Part shown: in pieces, positions 46,020 to 58,424 of the stretch
How positions within the stretch are numbered: position 1 is the stretch's first letter
Layout of the letters: each line of letters opens with the position of its first letter
Source: Epiperipatus broadwayi
Lineage: Eukaryota > Onychophora > Udeonychophora > Euonychophora > Peripatidae
DNA length: 64,000 nt
Assembly (NCBI GenBank): GCA_028023455.1
Contig: JAQFVV010000022.1
Location: 10,435,100 to 10,499,099, forward strand
Direction of reading: 5' to 3'
Position numbers and translations under genes: made by a program
Notes under the pieces: model-generated
What the model was told of the DNA's origin: nothing
Database searches by the model: none
The model's input: the letters and a program-made list of their open reading frames with translations, nothing else

Positions 46020-46515
46020 AATCAGAGGGGCGATGGGAGAGGCAGCTGCCCAGTCCTTGCAATATTAGGGGTCTCAACTTGACAACTAACTATGTTAAAC
46101 AAAAATATGGAAGACAAAGTGATGTCATGCCTCATAAAATGGCTTTAATTTTACAGTTAAACTCTCCAAAAAAATATTCAAAAAAATTTTTTCCAAGAAG
46201 GCATACTACGAGTGGAAAATGCAAGCCAGTTTGGAAATGAGGTTCCAATTTGATGACTACAATGAAAGTGACTGCAGAGCTCAGCAACCTGCAGAACTAA
46301 TATTCTCAGCCCCCTGTGAGTCAGTTCTTTACCAACAGTATTTTATGATACTAACAGTGCTAGAGTGAATCTGTTTGCTTGTTTCTGTGACTCGTAACTA
46401 ACTGCTCCCAGAGTTCTATTTTTGGCCCTATAAGTAAAACATTTTTCTCTCTCTCCCCCTGTGTTGTTATTTTAAATTTTGAAGGGCCTCTAAAATATTA
46501 ATTGCCCTGGACCTC
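46020..46515. mobile_element. Possible hAT-like transposon fragment
   Basis: GC-richer ends face each other: ggggcgatgggagaggcagctgcccag near 46027 and, in inverted sense, gggcctctaaaatattaattgccctgg near 46484-46511. Both have an nATATTA-type core beside a GGGCC/GCCC block. Terminal sequences of the 'ggccc...gccctgg' kind occur in some hAT elements, but I could not define exact ends or a target-site duplication. A 106-codon frame at 45920-46240 crosses the left end without a recognisable domain. Confidence 0.3.
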
Positions 46516-46719
46516 ATATTTCTCTGAAAAGCTCTGTATATAATTACCACATGTACTGAATTGTTGCATATTTTTTCCCATTTGGAATGAGTTAAATAAC
46601 TTCTTTTAACAATAATTGATAAATATTTGTTAAATTTTAGTTTTTATTGTTTTTATCATCATTACTAATTAATGTCACTTCTATGTAAAATGATGATCTG
46701 ATCATGTTTAAACCAGTTT

Positions 46720-46900
46720 TTTTGATTAGCAACTTCTTCAGCAACCTTTCTTATCTCAACCATCCATCTCTCATGTGTCATCTCTTGGAATTCAGATTAA
46801 GTTTTTACCAGTGTATCTATTGACATATTTTCTAGTGGCATGTTCCACCCATTTTATTTTAGCTTAATTTTTTCAGTGATAAGTGTTTCTTTAATATTTC
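46720..46900 (-). pseudogene. RTE LINE, copy R8, short 3' fragment
   Basis: Blocks catccatctctcatgtg, then ggaattcagattaagtt and ggcatgttccacccatttt correspond to the RTE C-terminal coding region on the minus strand, as at 32.8-32.95 kb and 42.8-42.95 kb. Both ends are lost. This is the oldest-looking RTE fragment here. Confidence 0.6.
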
Positions 46901-48423
46901 AGCTATATATGTATAGCAAACTGAGAGAAAAAGTTAACCATATAAATAATATTCATATAGTTACATAAGTATGTATGCTTGATGGTATTTCATATAGAAG
47001 AATGTATGTAATAAATTTCACATAATTTTTTTTTCATCATTTATACTTAAGACATTTTTTCCACAAGTAAATAGACTTTATTACTCAATAAAATTATTAT
47101 TTATTTATTTAGTGTAGGAATAATAAAAAATATTTGTTTTTTTAGTTTTATATTTTACCTTTTTGTAGCTGCTAATTTTTTTTTCTAAGGGATTCTCATG
47201 GGATTTATATAAAAGGTAAGTTGACATTAACATGTGACCAAAATTGAATAAAGTCCTGATGGGATTTAGACCTATCAATAAATAAATGAAAAAAAGCCAT
47301 ATTTAAATGTAAGAGATGACTAGGATAAGGGTTATACTCTTCTGATTATGCTGAGTCTAATATCCCATTTGCAGCCATGTTTCACAAAGATTTTGAGGCT
47401 TGACCAACTTTCTATAACTAATACAATAAACTTCATAATAACTTCAGTGTGCATTAGGCTGAACTCTTTGATGGGTCCTTGAAACAGCCTTTTAGTATCT
47501 GTTTAAAAAAAGCACTTTGCCAACAGATAAGAGATTGTAGGGGCAATGAACTAATGAAGCTAGAGGAGAGCAGAATACATCCCTCTATTTCAGATCTTTT
47601 TAATAGTGTCAGCAAAATGTGACAGCTTGCATCAGCTCTAGAGAACTCTCCACTGGGCAACCAGCCACTGAACTTTCATATTATCATTACAGTTTTCTGA
47701 GTGACGAACAATTTTGCATATCCTGAAGACATTAGTTGGTTTTTCATTTCTTTGAAGCTTTTAGCATCAGTTTTAAGTTAATGAGAAGTCTAATCTGTGT
47801 TTAATTGTTTATATATATATATGGGAAAGAATGATGAGCATTTATAGATTACTGAAAGATAAAACAGACAAACAGATTTTAAATAGCTCTCTGCAATTAA
47901 AGTTTTTTTTGAATCCATGTACTGAGAATTAGGAATAAAGAAGAGAAGACTCATAAGGCTAGTTACACATCAGGTAGTAATAATTTATGTTTTTACATCA
48001 CTGTTTCATTTTGAAGGTAATAATAATAGTTACTTCAGTTTTTTTAATGGTGTAAAGAGCTAAGTAGTTGTAATGTTGCTCTGATGTTGAGATTTTTGAA
48101 TGAATTGTAATGGATAGATGGTAGACTATTGACCATGGTGATCAAGTACTCTTTCTTGATATCATCTATTTACTTATTTTCCTGCATGCAAAAACAACAT
48201 TAACTTGCATAAATTAGGAATTGGTGCTACTGCTTATCATTTATGATTACTTTTTTATATTTTTTCTTTTAATGTGTTATTTTTTTTTTTAATCAATTAA
48301 AATAGTATTGCTTTAAAAAAATAGTTTCCTAACTTGTAACTAATTTTTAATCAATCATTATTATTCTTTCTTTATATATACATGTATATTTTCTATATTA
48401 AATTTAATGTAATTATAGACTTT
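46901..48423. other. AT-rich region without recognised gene
   Basis: A 68-codon minus-strand frame at 47454-47660 in a less AT-rich patch shows no motif that I know. No supportable gene or repeat. Confidence 0.4.
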
Positions 48424-48880
48424 CAAACTCCCTACAGCTATTCAATCTATCTTATACGATTAATACACATAACCACATGCATGTGTAGAAATATAAGTGT
48501 ATTTAAATATTACATATTCAGTCTGTATTCTGCCCATCCCTCTTCTGCATAATTAAATGGACATATTAAGGTCCTATGTGTGAGGGGTCAGATTTATTTA
48601 AGATTAACATGGGTATGACAGTAATATTGGCATCAACAAAAGCTTTGAGCATTCCATCTTTGGATTTTCAATGATGTGGATGGCTGAAGCATTGGAGAGT
48701 GGAGAAGATTGAGGCTTGTCCATTAAAGTTTGAAGACTTGCTATCTTAATATAAACTGAGTTCTGATTGTGTGTATTTATATATATGAAAGATGATCTGG
48801 ACCAACTGATGTGTGCTGGTTCAGCATGAAGTATGTATATTGGAAATCATTTATCTTTTTCACATATATATATTAGTTAT
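48424..48880. mobile_element. Inverted pair of family 2 hammerhead repeats (copy 3)
   Basis: The left part (48424-48503) matches the minus-strand tail of copy 1 (ctacagctat, atcttatacgattaatacacat, ccacatgcatgtg) but lacks the ribozyme. The right part (about 48730-48880) is a plus-strand copy with ttgctatcttaatataaactgag, the ribozyme, and tttttcacatatatat. They are separated by about 220 bp of unrelated sequence. The arrangement recalls the head-to-head pair of family 1 at 35 kb. Confidence 0.55.
48791..48855 (+). ncRNA. Hammerhead ribozyme, one core change (family 2, copy 3)
   Basis: Stem I pairs CCAA with TTGG and, beyond an internal loop, ATGAT with ATCAT. The core reads CTGATGT (48806-48812), with the last A changed to T. 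Stem II TGCTG/CAGCA is intact. The second core strand is GAAG. Stem III GTA-TG-TAT holds, with triplet ATA. CACGAAA has become CATGAAG, the other outcome of CpG decay. Confidence 0.6.
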
Positions 48881-49491
48881 AAATTCTCAAATTTTATTGG
48901 TTGAGAAGTTTTAAAAGGTATAAGAGCATAAATGAAAAATGTTGAATGAATTTAACATGTGAATAAATGACTGCCAATATGTGTTTTTCCTTTCTTATGT
49001 TTATTCTACAATTATTCTATCGAATGTATGAATATAAACAAAATCAAATACATTTAAATTGTGACTAATTCTAGTGATTATATTTATAGGTTTGTCTGTA
49101 TACTTGAAAGATATACAATTCTATCATAAAGTATATCTCTTGATTTTTTTTCCATCTTTCTATGTTTTGTATATGCAGAAAGCAAACACACACTGAGTTA
49201 TTCTAAAACTACATTAATATTAATGAGAACCATGACATCAATTGTAATAAAACACATATTTTGGCAAAAAATGAACAATATGATGAGAGACTGCTAAGGG
49301 AAGCTATATAACTCAAATCTCATGATTCTATGCAAAAACTATTTGGTCATTAACATAGCACAATGTATAGAGTATCTTACTATTATGTAGAGTTTTTCTC
49401 ACATTTGCTTTTCCATATTATAGTGCAATTGAAAATTAAGATTAAATTTAGCAAAGAAATCTAGGACATTTTATAAGTAATCATTGTTTTC

Positions 49492-49935
49492 TTGCATGTG
49501 TATGAAATAAAAGATTGGAGAAAAAACTTTATCAAAAGCCAATGTGACATAATAATGAAAATAATCATTACATATGGAAATGATGTTTTCCAGTTTAAGG
49601 AAAGAAGTGAAGGAGAATTGGTCATTTCAGAAACAGATTACTGGCAAAAATATGGAGTAGAATCAAGGAGAAATTAAAGTTAAAACATGACACTTGAAAT
49701 TGTACGTACAGATGATGTTTCAGAAAAAATTTGATTTGAAGATGGACAATGAATTGAAAATTTTAAGTGCAAGATTACACAAAAAGAAGCATCACATGAA
49801 ATTATAACATAAGAAAAGTACTGTGATCAGGAAAGATTATCAAAACAAACATTAAATTGAATACCACCAGGCAAGTGAAAAAGAAGTCATTCAAGAAAGA
49901 GGGGAAAAAAGAAATAAATAAATAGAGAAATATAT
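49492..49935 (+). pseudogene. Degenerate C-terminal fragment of a second RTE-type LINE
   Basis: The open frame gives TYGNDVFQFKERSEGELVISETDYWQK..GVESRRN. This matches the layout of endonuclease-reverse transcriptases downstream of the catalytic core (TYG-E-W-L...R...E-D-W-R-R...SR-D-R). After the stop, the same strand gives RTDDV and, near 49858-49905, IPPGK.KRSHSRKR, matching the W-x-P-P-G-K-R-K-R-G-R-P-K end of such proteins. It differs from the BovB-type family R1-R8, whose equivalent reads TYGSETWTLNRRAIQRLQ. Stops and frameshifts are frequent. Confidence 0.55.
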
Positions 49936-50498
49936 AGGTAGATTTACAATGTGATAGCGAAGCAATGTGATTGGAATCTTAAGGAACTCATAGAACATTA
50001 TAGACCAGTAAGAAATTTTTTTTATTACAGTCACAAATCTGTAATCTGTATTTATATTACTTTTAGCACAATTATAAAATAACGAATCAAAAGCAGATTT
50101 ATGGACCCAAGTCCAATGTGCATTGTTTAGGAAGTTACATGATCTCTCATACTATAATCAATCTTATTAATATTATATACATGTGCCTATTTAAAAGGTA
50201 ATGTAAAACTGCATTAAATATTCCAAAATTTCTCTACAGAGGGAAACTGAAATGAAAACATTACTTTTTAGGTTAGTCGATTGCCAGTTGATGAGATTTT
50301 TCGTGATTTCCCTTCCTTCTCTTATTTTATAAGTACATGTAAATGTAATTTGGTACTCAATGCGTGTAAGTATGTTAAACAGTTTAGACAAGTAGAGAAA
50401 GAAAGGAATAGGATGCATTGATTAAGCATTAACATTTGATCAACATCGGTAATAAATTCCAATTATTAATCAATAATTAAGTGATTAGCTAATTTAAT

Positions 50499-50614
50499 AA
50501 TGAGTTATCTATTTGGAAATACAGTAAACTTTTCTAAATTCAAACTCTGAGTTGGTAATGAGTTATCTATTTGGAAAAGCAATTTTCTGAATTCAAACCC
50601 AGACAAATGAGCAT
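50499..50614 (+). repeat. Tandem duplication, unit 58 bp
   Basis: The unit beginning aatgagttatctatttggaaa occurs at 50499 and again at 50557, followed both times by ca-t-aac/tttt, then ct-aattcaaac. The differences are few, so the duplication is fairly recent. Confidence 0.6.
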
Positions 50615-52396
50615 GGCAAATGATAGAAATAACATTTATATCACGAGGATCTTTTATATATACACTGTGATTCAATTTTGAATGTTTACTTTGCTAATAA
50701 CTTTGTAAAAAGTACAGCTTCAAATAGTGCCATTTTATTTTTAAAATAAATGAATAAACATAGGTATAAAATTATTTACTATATGGACTAATATAAGTTT
50801 AAACTTATATAATTAAAAATCTAAACGTTTATTTTTAATACCTAGGCGTATTCCTTTACTAGACTCATAATAAAAATTGTAAATATATGCCGCCTGAATG
50901 TACGTGACTATTTGCATTCTCAGTGTAAAACCGCAGACCCAATAGGTCTATACATAAAAATACTTGTGTGTACGTAAGACATTTTCTGTGTAGAAAGAAG
51001 CTACATGTAAGCCTTTATTTGTCGGTGTACTTTCTAGTGTATTATTCTCTCATTAACTCTCTTTGAAGAAAAAATATACATATATGTATGTGTGTGCTTT
51101 TTTTTTTTTTCAGGCTAGAAAGTTAGCTTTCAAGTGCTTTTAGCGTGGACTATGAATTTTGTAAAAGATTGACCATTCATTTAATAAAATATGACTTCTT
51201 TTTCTTGACCAAAGGCTATTTTATCCACTTTTCAGATGTCTGACTCATGTTATTGGTACAATAGCCATCATAAGCTATCATTGTCCTTCTTTCAGTCTTT
51301 TTCTGCAAATCTTAATGAACATGTTATGTCATTATAACCAAATTCAGTCTTGTTAATTCAGTTGCATTCTGGGATATATTCCTATCAGTCCTCTTGTACA
51401 TCTTAACTCTGTGATCATGTTCATTCTTTTGTTGCCATGATATGATAAAATTATCATCGCTCTCACCCCAACCCCCCCACTCTCAACCCTAAGTTTGTAG
51501 TCTAATACTAATCCCCTGGGCTCTCAATGAGTTGAATTAGAAAAAGATAATAAGAGCTGGCTTTTGTAAAGGAGACTAAAGATGAAGAAGCAGATGGACA
51601 TAAAAACCTTCTCAATCTGAACTGACCAGTGGTCAATTTCATATGATTTTTCCTTCTTTAGGCATCAGATGTTTTAGCGGGATTGGAGGTTTGCAGTGCC
51701 TTATTAATGATTGGTAACAATAGATGGGTGTTCAATTTGGATACAAACTCATTAAATAAATTAGCGATATTAAAATTCATAACTAAAAGAGATCTAATTA
51801 TTATTCTTTTTCTTTACGAACATAGTTTTTTTAATACTTTCTTTTTAATATGAGCGAAAGACTATATATTCAAATATGCTTTTAATTCTTTATTAGGACT
51901 TAGTGCGATTTATTGGAATTAATTAGTTGATTTTGATCTAAATGAAATAAAGTCTTTTAAGCTAAATTAAATTTAATTCAATTACTAATCCATTTAGCTC
52001 ATGCAGGAGTCTTTAATTCCATGAATGAATGCTATTAATACCGAGTTAGGATATTATGATGATCACGTGACATATCATTAGTTTTAAATTTTAAAAACTA
52101 GTGATATAATTTATTGAGGGGAGGGGGAGTGAGTGTTATAAATTATATTAAAGATATGAGCAGTTTAAGTAAAAGGTAAAAATGTACACTGTTTAAAAAT
52201 CTATTTCCAGCTTTAAAAAAAAAAGGTGAAGAAGAAATTTTTTTTTAATACTTAATCTACTGTATAAAACTATTGCATTCAGCCTACCACTCGGTGGTTA
52301 AATTTATCAATTTCCAAAAATTAATATATAATAAATGAATACAATGAGATTGTCTCTTAACATAATATGTCTGTTCTATATCACGTCTTTCTCTCA
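50615..52396. other. AT-rich region without recognised gene
   Basis: No gene is supported. An imperfect hairpin at about 52071-52108 (atatcattagttttaaa facing its near complement) is the only structure that I note. Confidence 0.4.
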
Positions 52397-52407
52397 TGAC
52401 TATTTTT

Positions 52408-52511
52408 TTTTTTCATATGTCATAGCATCGGCCGGAACGCGAACCCACAACCGTCTGCAACCAACTACTTGCTTGCAAGGCAGCTGCGATGACCTCTCGG
52501 CTAACAACGCT
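52408..52511 (-). mobile_element. tRNA-derived SINE, SINE-1 copy (tRNA-Ala-like)
   Basis: Read on the minus strand: gtcaagcgttg, an A-box-like TTAGCCGAGAGGTCATCGC, an anticodon-arm-like GCTGCCTTGCAAGCAAG, a B-box-like GTGGGTTCGCGTTCC, GGCCGATGCTATGACATATG and an A tail. The 7-bp tattttt follows the 5' end and also borders the tail, fitting a target-site duplication. Anticodon-loop and arm pairing resemble a tRNA, but the long middle (about 20 extra bases) prevents a normal tRNA, so this is a SINE and not a tRNA gene. Confidence 0.75.
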
Positions 52512-52734
52512 TGACTATTTTTATTTACTATACAATTGTCTTTAGTATGGATTTAAATTGGTAAAGATAAAAGTAAAGCAGCTTTTTTAATAAATAGCCC
52601 ACTTAAGCATAGACCTCTTCAACATTCCCTCATAGAATAGTGTAAAAAGAAGGCAGTACTCAATGATGAATGTTTGAGTGCTTTTCCATACTTGTTTTTC
52701 TCTAACTAAGGATAACTAAATATGCATATACTGA

Positions 52735-52840
52735 TAAATGTTAGATGGTTAGTTAGTCTATATACCTGAGAGAAAAATTCTAAGAAGAATTTAATTTGAT
52801 CCATATTTGAATCCAATCATATTAATTTCAGATATGTGTT
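52735..52840 (+). repeat. SINE-3-like segment
   Basis: It contains ttagttagtctatatacctgagag, then atatttgaatccaatc, in the same order as the segment at 34.75 kb. Weak but consistent with a shared old SINE. Confidence 0.4.
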
Positions 52841-53574
52841 ATTTTTGGACTATGAGACTTAAATTGGTAATAACTAATTAATGCATAGTTCATAATACAG
52901 TCATGTACTGATAAAACATGTAACTGTAGCACATTAACTTGTAATGCATAGCAAACATTGCATGTAATATTAGCAACAATAGTAGCCACCACTCATAAAT
53001 GAGCATTGCTACTCTAACTTCAGAAGAAGAAAAAAAGAAAAATGAAGAATTTAAAAATTACAGAAAAAAATATTGGAATCATAATCATTCTGTACGTAAT
53101 TAAGAGATGGAGATGTAGTAGTGCAAACACAAAATGTGCAGAGAGAGGTGCCCAATAACATAAGAAGCTGCCTCATTGCAACAGGTTCTATTCTAATCTG
53201 TCTGAAAATAATAAAGTTTAACAAAAAGAAAAGACAGCTTCATCAGCACTTAATCACAATTGCAATACCTATTGAAACTTCATGGAGGAAATGAAAATTT
53301 ATTTAAACCCACCTACTCTGTAACATTTAAGTGCTTGATGTAAATGTTTTTCATGTATGTCTATAAACATATATATGCCCTCCTTCCAGTAAATATTAAC
53401 AATTGGTTCTACTTTCAGTTTTCATGATTCATAATGATCTCCAACTATTCAAAATATTCCAATTCAATTTCTAATTTTTTCATTTGAGCCCAACCAAAAA
53501 TTTAATAGAAATTTGTAAATATATGTTGTAAACTGCTGATATTGAAATTTAAATCCATTATTTATACTTATACA
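52841..53574. other. AT-rich region without recognised gene
   Basis: No supportable feature. Confidence 0.4.
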
Positions 53575-53582
53575 AGCTGTGT

Positions 53583-53835
53583 ACACAGAGGCTAAATTCT
53601 CCACACAGTAGTGCTACTCAGTGCAAGCCAGAGTGGATGGATCTTAGGATTCTAAGATCTAGGTGCAGATCTCTCAGATCCAAGACTCCTCACTGATGAA
53701 AGCCACATGCTAGAAACTAGTCTGGGGATATTGAATGAGTAGGCACTAGATAGGGATTTTATGTACAAACCTTCTTGCATCCATTAATTATTCTGATTTT
53801 CATTGAGTGGTGCTACTGTATGGAGAGTTTAGGCT
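53583..53835 (+). mobile_element. Hammerhead-bearing repeat, family 1, copy D, with inverted ends
   Basis: It carries the family 1 block (ctaagatctaggtgcag, then ctctcagatccaag), the hammerhead, and the downstream part (ggatattgaatgagtaggcactagatagggattttatg) seen in copies A and B. Its first 40 bp (gctaaattctcc, acagtagtgctactcagtg) are the inverted complement of its last 45 bp (cattgagtggtgctactgtatggagagtttagg). An inverted piece of the 3' end has therefore been joined to the 5' side. Such inverted termini are common among Penelope-like copies. Confidence 0.7.
53687..53728 (+). ncRNA. Type I hammerhead ribozyme, intact core (family 1D)
   Basis: Stem I is TCCTCA (53687-53692) with TGGGGA (53723-53728). 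CTGATGA (53693-53699), GAAA, stem III AC-TA-GT and triplet GTC (53720-53722) are all intact. Stem II is AGC/GCT, where copy B has GGC/GCC: both strands changed together and pairing is kept. Position 10.1/11.1 is A opposite A. Cleavage is predicted 3' of C53722. Confidence 0.75.
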
Positions 53836-55985
53836 CTATGATATTAAAATTACTTAAATTTTCAGCAAAATAAGTACTTTAAAACATAGATGTTTAAACT
53901 GTATCAGGAGCCTTATGATGAGTCTACTGGCAATTTATGTATGCTCATACAGATAAATTCTCTTGGTGTATAATCATACTATTTTAAGATCGATATGAGA
54001 ATTATTAGTTTAACAAAGACTAATTGAAATTTGAATTGGATTAATTAAGTATAGCCATTATTGATGCTGATGTTCAAACCTTACAACACTTATATTATGG
54101 CTTCATATAAAGTACCCTGTTATATTTCCTGATCAACATGCATTAAATCATCCCTCAGAGTGTCACACCTAGTATTTATCCTTAAGTAGTTATTTATTTC
54201 TTATAGAAAAGGATTGAGCTACCCTAACCTTATTTTGGAACCCCACTTCTCAATAAGATTACCTAAGAATATATCTTCTAGCAGCACCATCATAGTTTCT
54301 CCGCTAATAGCTCAATCTTTCCCTCAGTTCAGAAAATGCTCAGGATCTATGATGGGTTGTCATGTATGCATTTGGAATGAGACCAATGAAAAAGAATGGG
54401 ATAGAAACTAAATAATTTAAATAACAAAATTAGTTTATTTCATGTAATATCGATCAATGTACACTGAGATTACAGATTTTTATATCATTAAGACTTTTTT
54501 TAAAGCATTTATGTTGGAAAGAACTTAGGAGAACATTCAAATTCCACCAAGTTTTAAGCTCCTGTCTCTCTCTCTGAAATCTTTCCAAAATATTTATAAA
54601 TATTATTTATCACTAAAATAATAAAGCTATAAATAAGTACTTATTTGTGTGCAATATATTGATTTATTCTACACTAATAACATTGTTCAATACAGAAAAA
54701 AAAAACTTAAAACAATGTTTATACATAAAAATACATTTAATAAAATATATCAATGAAATTTTATAAATTATGGAGATCCCTTATCTGTATGCACAGATAT
54801 TTAAAGTCTTGCCATGACTTTTTTAATAACTCAGTAAGCTTATTAAAAAGATTGATCAATTCATGCCTTAAATATTATCTAAATTTAAATCAATATATGT
54901 TGGTTGATTCAGGTTGGATTCTTTTTAATGTTGCTAATCTTCCACTTAAATAGGCAGGTTATATAACTATAGGCAATGAGGAAGTATTCTTTTGGCAAAT
55001 AAAACTATTTCTCATTGTTGAAAGATCTACATTTGAGCTTTGGGCTGCCACATGTTTTCTAGCTTAGCACACTATTTTTCATATGTTTTTGGTACACAAA
55101 AACTTTACCATTGACTTATTGTATTCATAGAAAATATGTGGGATCACAGACTGAGTGCAACAAGATAACTCCCAAACTGGAACTATTTTTACATTATCAT
55201 GAACTCTTTATCTGCTATTCATTTTAGCTCTCCATAGACATACTTTTTTCTTCTTTTCTTCCTTTTGCTTTTATAGTCTCTGCACACATGGACAAATCTT
55301 TCCATCTGTTGTTTTCTTTCTTGTTTTTTTACTCCTATTTTTTCATTAGCTGATAATTACCCATAATCTATTATTTTACTTTCTTTAAAAATTAATTAGC
55401 ATTAAACAATTATTGTTTTTTTCTTTATACTTACTTTTTTTCCTAATTAAATATTATTTTTAATTATTTCTTTTTTGATTGAAATTAATGTTAATAATTT
55501 TTCTTTTTTGTTTTATACATTCTTTATTTATATATTGTATTTTCCTCCATCAAGTCTATAGAAAAATATAAATTATTTATTCTGCTAATATTCATTAAAT
55601 ATACACAAAGTTTTACAAATATTTCACACAATCAGAAAACTAAAAATATAAAATTACTCTGAAAAAAAATTATATAAATGTATCTGACATTCTTTGATTA
55701 GCATATGCGTGTTGAATAAGGACTAGAGAGCAAAATGGCTATAAGGTCATCTGGTCTAGAGTTATTTCAAATCATAAAACTGATATTGTTGGAAAAAATA
55801 ATAGCGCTAAGTTTGAAGCAAAGTCTGTTAACATCTCAGTAAAACAGGTAACATTTAGGCTAAATGACCACAGAAGTAAAAAATATTTCCAATAGTGAAA
55901 GCTATGTTTTATTTCAATAGATTTTTTTTTTTCATAATTAGAACTGATCAACTCAAGTTAATTTGAGACTATTATCTTTTAGCTA
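53836..55985. other. AT-rich region without recognised gene
   Basis: Short frames at 54214-54411 and 54753-54953 have no motif. No repeat copy is recognised. Confidence 0.4.
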
Positions 55986-55989
55986 AGAA

Positions 55990-56150
55990 TAGTTATATAT
56001 CTATTTGCAGCCACTTATTGGTTTGTAACTCACCTATCTGAAAGAAAAATCTTACACCTCTATGTAACTGTTTACTTGATTTAGATTTGAACTCCAGGTT
56101 GGGTGCATGGCATGAAAACATGTTAACCACTACAGTATCATAACAGTAAT
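55990..56150 (+). repeat. SINE-3-like segment
   Basis: It contains gtaactcacctatctgaaagaaaaatctta, then tagatttgaactccaggttggg with a B-box-like core. The order matches the segments at 34.75 and 52.74 kb. The end gcatgaaaacatgttaaccacta recalls a tRNA 3' half. Confidence 0.4.
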
Positions 56151-56539
56151 CTCAATGATATAAGTGTAAAAGCATAGATGATCAAAACAGAATTAATTCA
56201 AGAATATAAAACATTTGATTAAGGAACAATATAATTCAATTATCATTTATTTGCCCTGTGCTGTTTACCATGTAATAAAGTATGGAATTAAGAGCAAAAG
56301 TGTGTTGGTTTTATTTTTAGTCATATAAAAGAAAAAAAGAACTGTTTTAATCAATGTGCTACTTAGATGAGTGAACCTCATATGATTTTTTGAGCAACTA
56401 ATTCTATGATTTTATATATATAATTAGTTGAGAAGATTTGTCTGTTAAGATGAGAATATATTGTCAGCACATATGATTTTAGAGAAAAAAAATAAGGACT
56501 TTTAGAGTGTTTTTTATTTAATTGGATGGTTTTCAACAT

Positions 56540-58140
56540 ATGATCCTAACAGAAAAACTGTAGGAAAAAAAAACAAAATCAGGTATATTGATGACAAAAT
56601 AGATACGATACCAAAAGGAAGATTATGATTAACATCAGGATCAATATTAATGCAATATTATTGAACTTCCAAGAGAACTAAAAGTATTTATCAAGAAGAA
56701 GCTTAAGAAATGAAATTCATATTTAGAAACAATGCAATGAAAATAAGAGAACAGCTAAAAGGAGTAATGGAAAATATGAGTGACTATGAAAGAAAATCAT
56801 AAATGTTGACAAAAATCCAGATTTGAGGATAATGAGAGGCAAGATAAATAACTTAGCAATATATAGCAAAGTGAAATGCTAAATGCAAATCAAAAGAATC
56901 ATTAAAAATGATAATAAAAAACTTAATAAGAAATGATAGTTAAAATATAGAATAATAAAAGATATAAATAAATTTGAAAAGATGTCAGTGCCAATCACAT
57001 GCATAGTTCTTTTTTTTTTAGTACAGCAGTTAGTTATACTACATGAAAAATTGACATATTATTCTGAAATATATATATATGCACTTAACTTTCTTCATCA
57101 GTTGCCTTTGAATGCAGTCAACATTCTACACAAATAAACCAACTAAACAACTTATTACTGCAGTGGTGATTAATTTAATAGCACAGAATGAATTTTAAAC
57201 ATTATTGGGAAAATAAAAAATGAACTTAGAAAATATTCACCAGCAAGAAAAAAATTTCAAAGTGAAGGAGTTATAATCTTTGATTAAAAAAAAAAAAAAA
57301 GAAATCCAAAAATAAAATAGAATTCTAAGTTAGCCTGCTGTCTTTTTGAACTGGGTTGTAATATTTTGTTGGAAAAATTTTGTTATAAATCATCATAATC
57401 AATAGAATAACTAGGGAAATGATTGTATATAGCAAAGGCAGAATGCATTCTATAAATAAGACATGATATGTAAAGAGTAGACAATATCATTCATTGCTGG
57501 CTCTAATCTACAAAAAAAAGGAAGAATAAATGTACAATCAAAGAGAAGGACAAAAAGATTTCAATGCATGCAATATGGATTAATAATTTAGAATACGCAG
57601 TTGACATAGTAGATATTGAAGAAAATGAAAAAAATCATGAAATCATTGTTAAGTTATTAAAGAGTAAAGCAAAAGAAATTGAATTATACACAAACATGGC
57701 AAACACAAAATAATAATAATAGTAATGAGAAATTATAAAGATAAATCATATAGAAACTAAAACTTAGAACAATAAAACAAAAACATGTTTGATGATCATA
57801 TACACAAATGTGAAAGAGAATGAAATTAGGCTATAAACTAAAATAAATGAATTAGATGTGGATATATTTACTATGTATTATGTGAATATAAAACATAGGT
57901 AGAAGTCACACAGAATCAATATTAAGCATCTTGAAATTTAAAATACTATTAACTGGTTGCAAAAGCTTACACTAAAAAAGTATAGAAGACAGAGATAAAT
58001 TTTATTGAAGATCATAGAATGGAAACTACATCTCATCTTAAACTATAAAACTTCAAATTTTGATATCACATAAATTACAAATAAAAATGGAATTTACTTA
58101 GAAATCAGATAATATTAGAGAATGTTATGAAACTATTAAT
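56540..58140 (+). pseudogene. Highly degenerate LINE reverse transcriptase region
   Basis: The plus strand around 57575-57715 encodes WINNLEYAVDIVDI, then HEIIVKLLKSKAKEIELY and TNMANTK. This is the pattern around the catalytic motif of LINE reverse transcriptases (L-x-Y/F-A-D-D-I-V-L, then ...G-L-x-I-N-x-x-K-T-K), with the first catalytic Asp replaced by Val. Sequence on both sides is purine-rich with open stretches on the same strand, as in decayed LINEs, but no other motif can be named. The limits given are approximate. Its relation to the fragment at 49.5 kb is unknown. Confidence 0.45.
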
Positions 58141-58424
58141 AATTTTTATTTGTCATTCATTAGACTAGAGATTAGCCGGTTAATGAATTATATTTCTATG
58201 GTGTAATTTTTCTTACAGAAATATTTTTCATTAAATCAATGTGTGAGAGTGGTGTAGTGAAAATCACATTGAAGAAATATTATTCATTAAATGGATAATC
58301 TGTGTCCAAATTAATAACTAATAAAAATTATTGATATACTTTCATCAAGTGGTTTGTATCAAAGGTGGGAGGGCAGTAAGTTTGACACATCAATTAAACT
58401 GTAATAATTTTCTATCTGTACATA

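Noticed and set aside
52408-52511. A functional tRNA-Ala gene
   Set aside because: The A box, anticodon arm and B box are tRNA-like, but the spacing is too long, and the A tail, target duplication and sister copies show a SINE.
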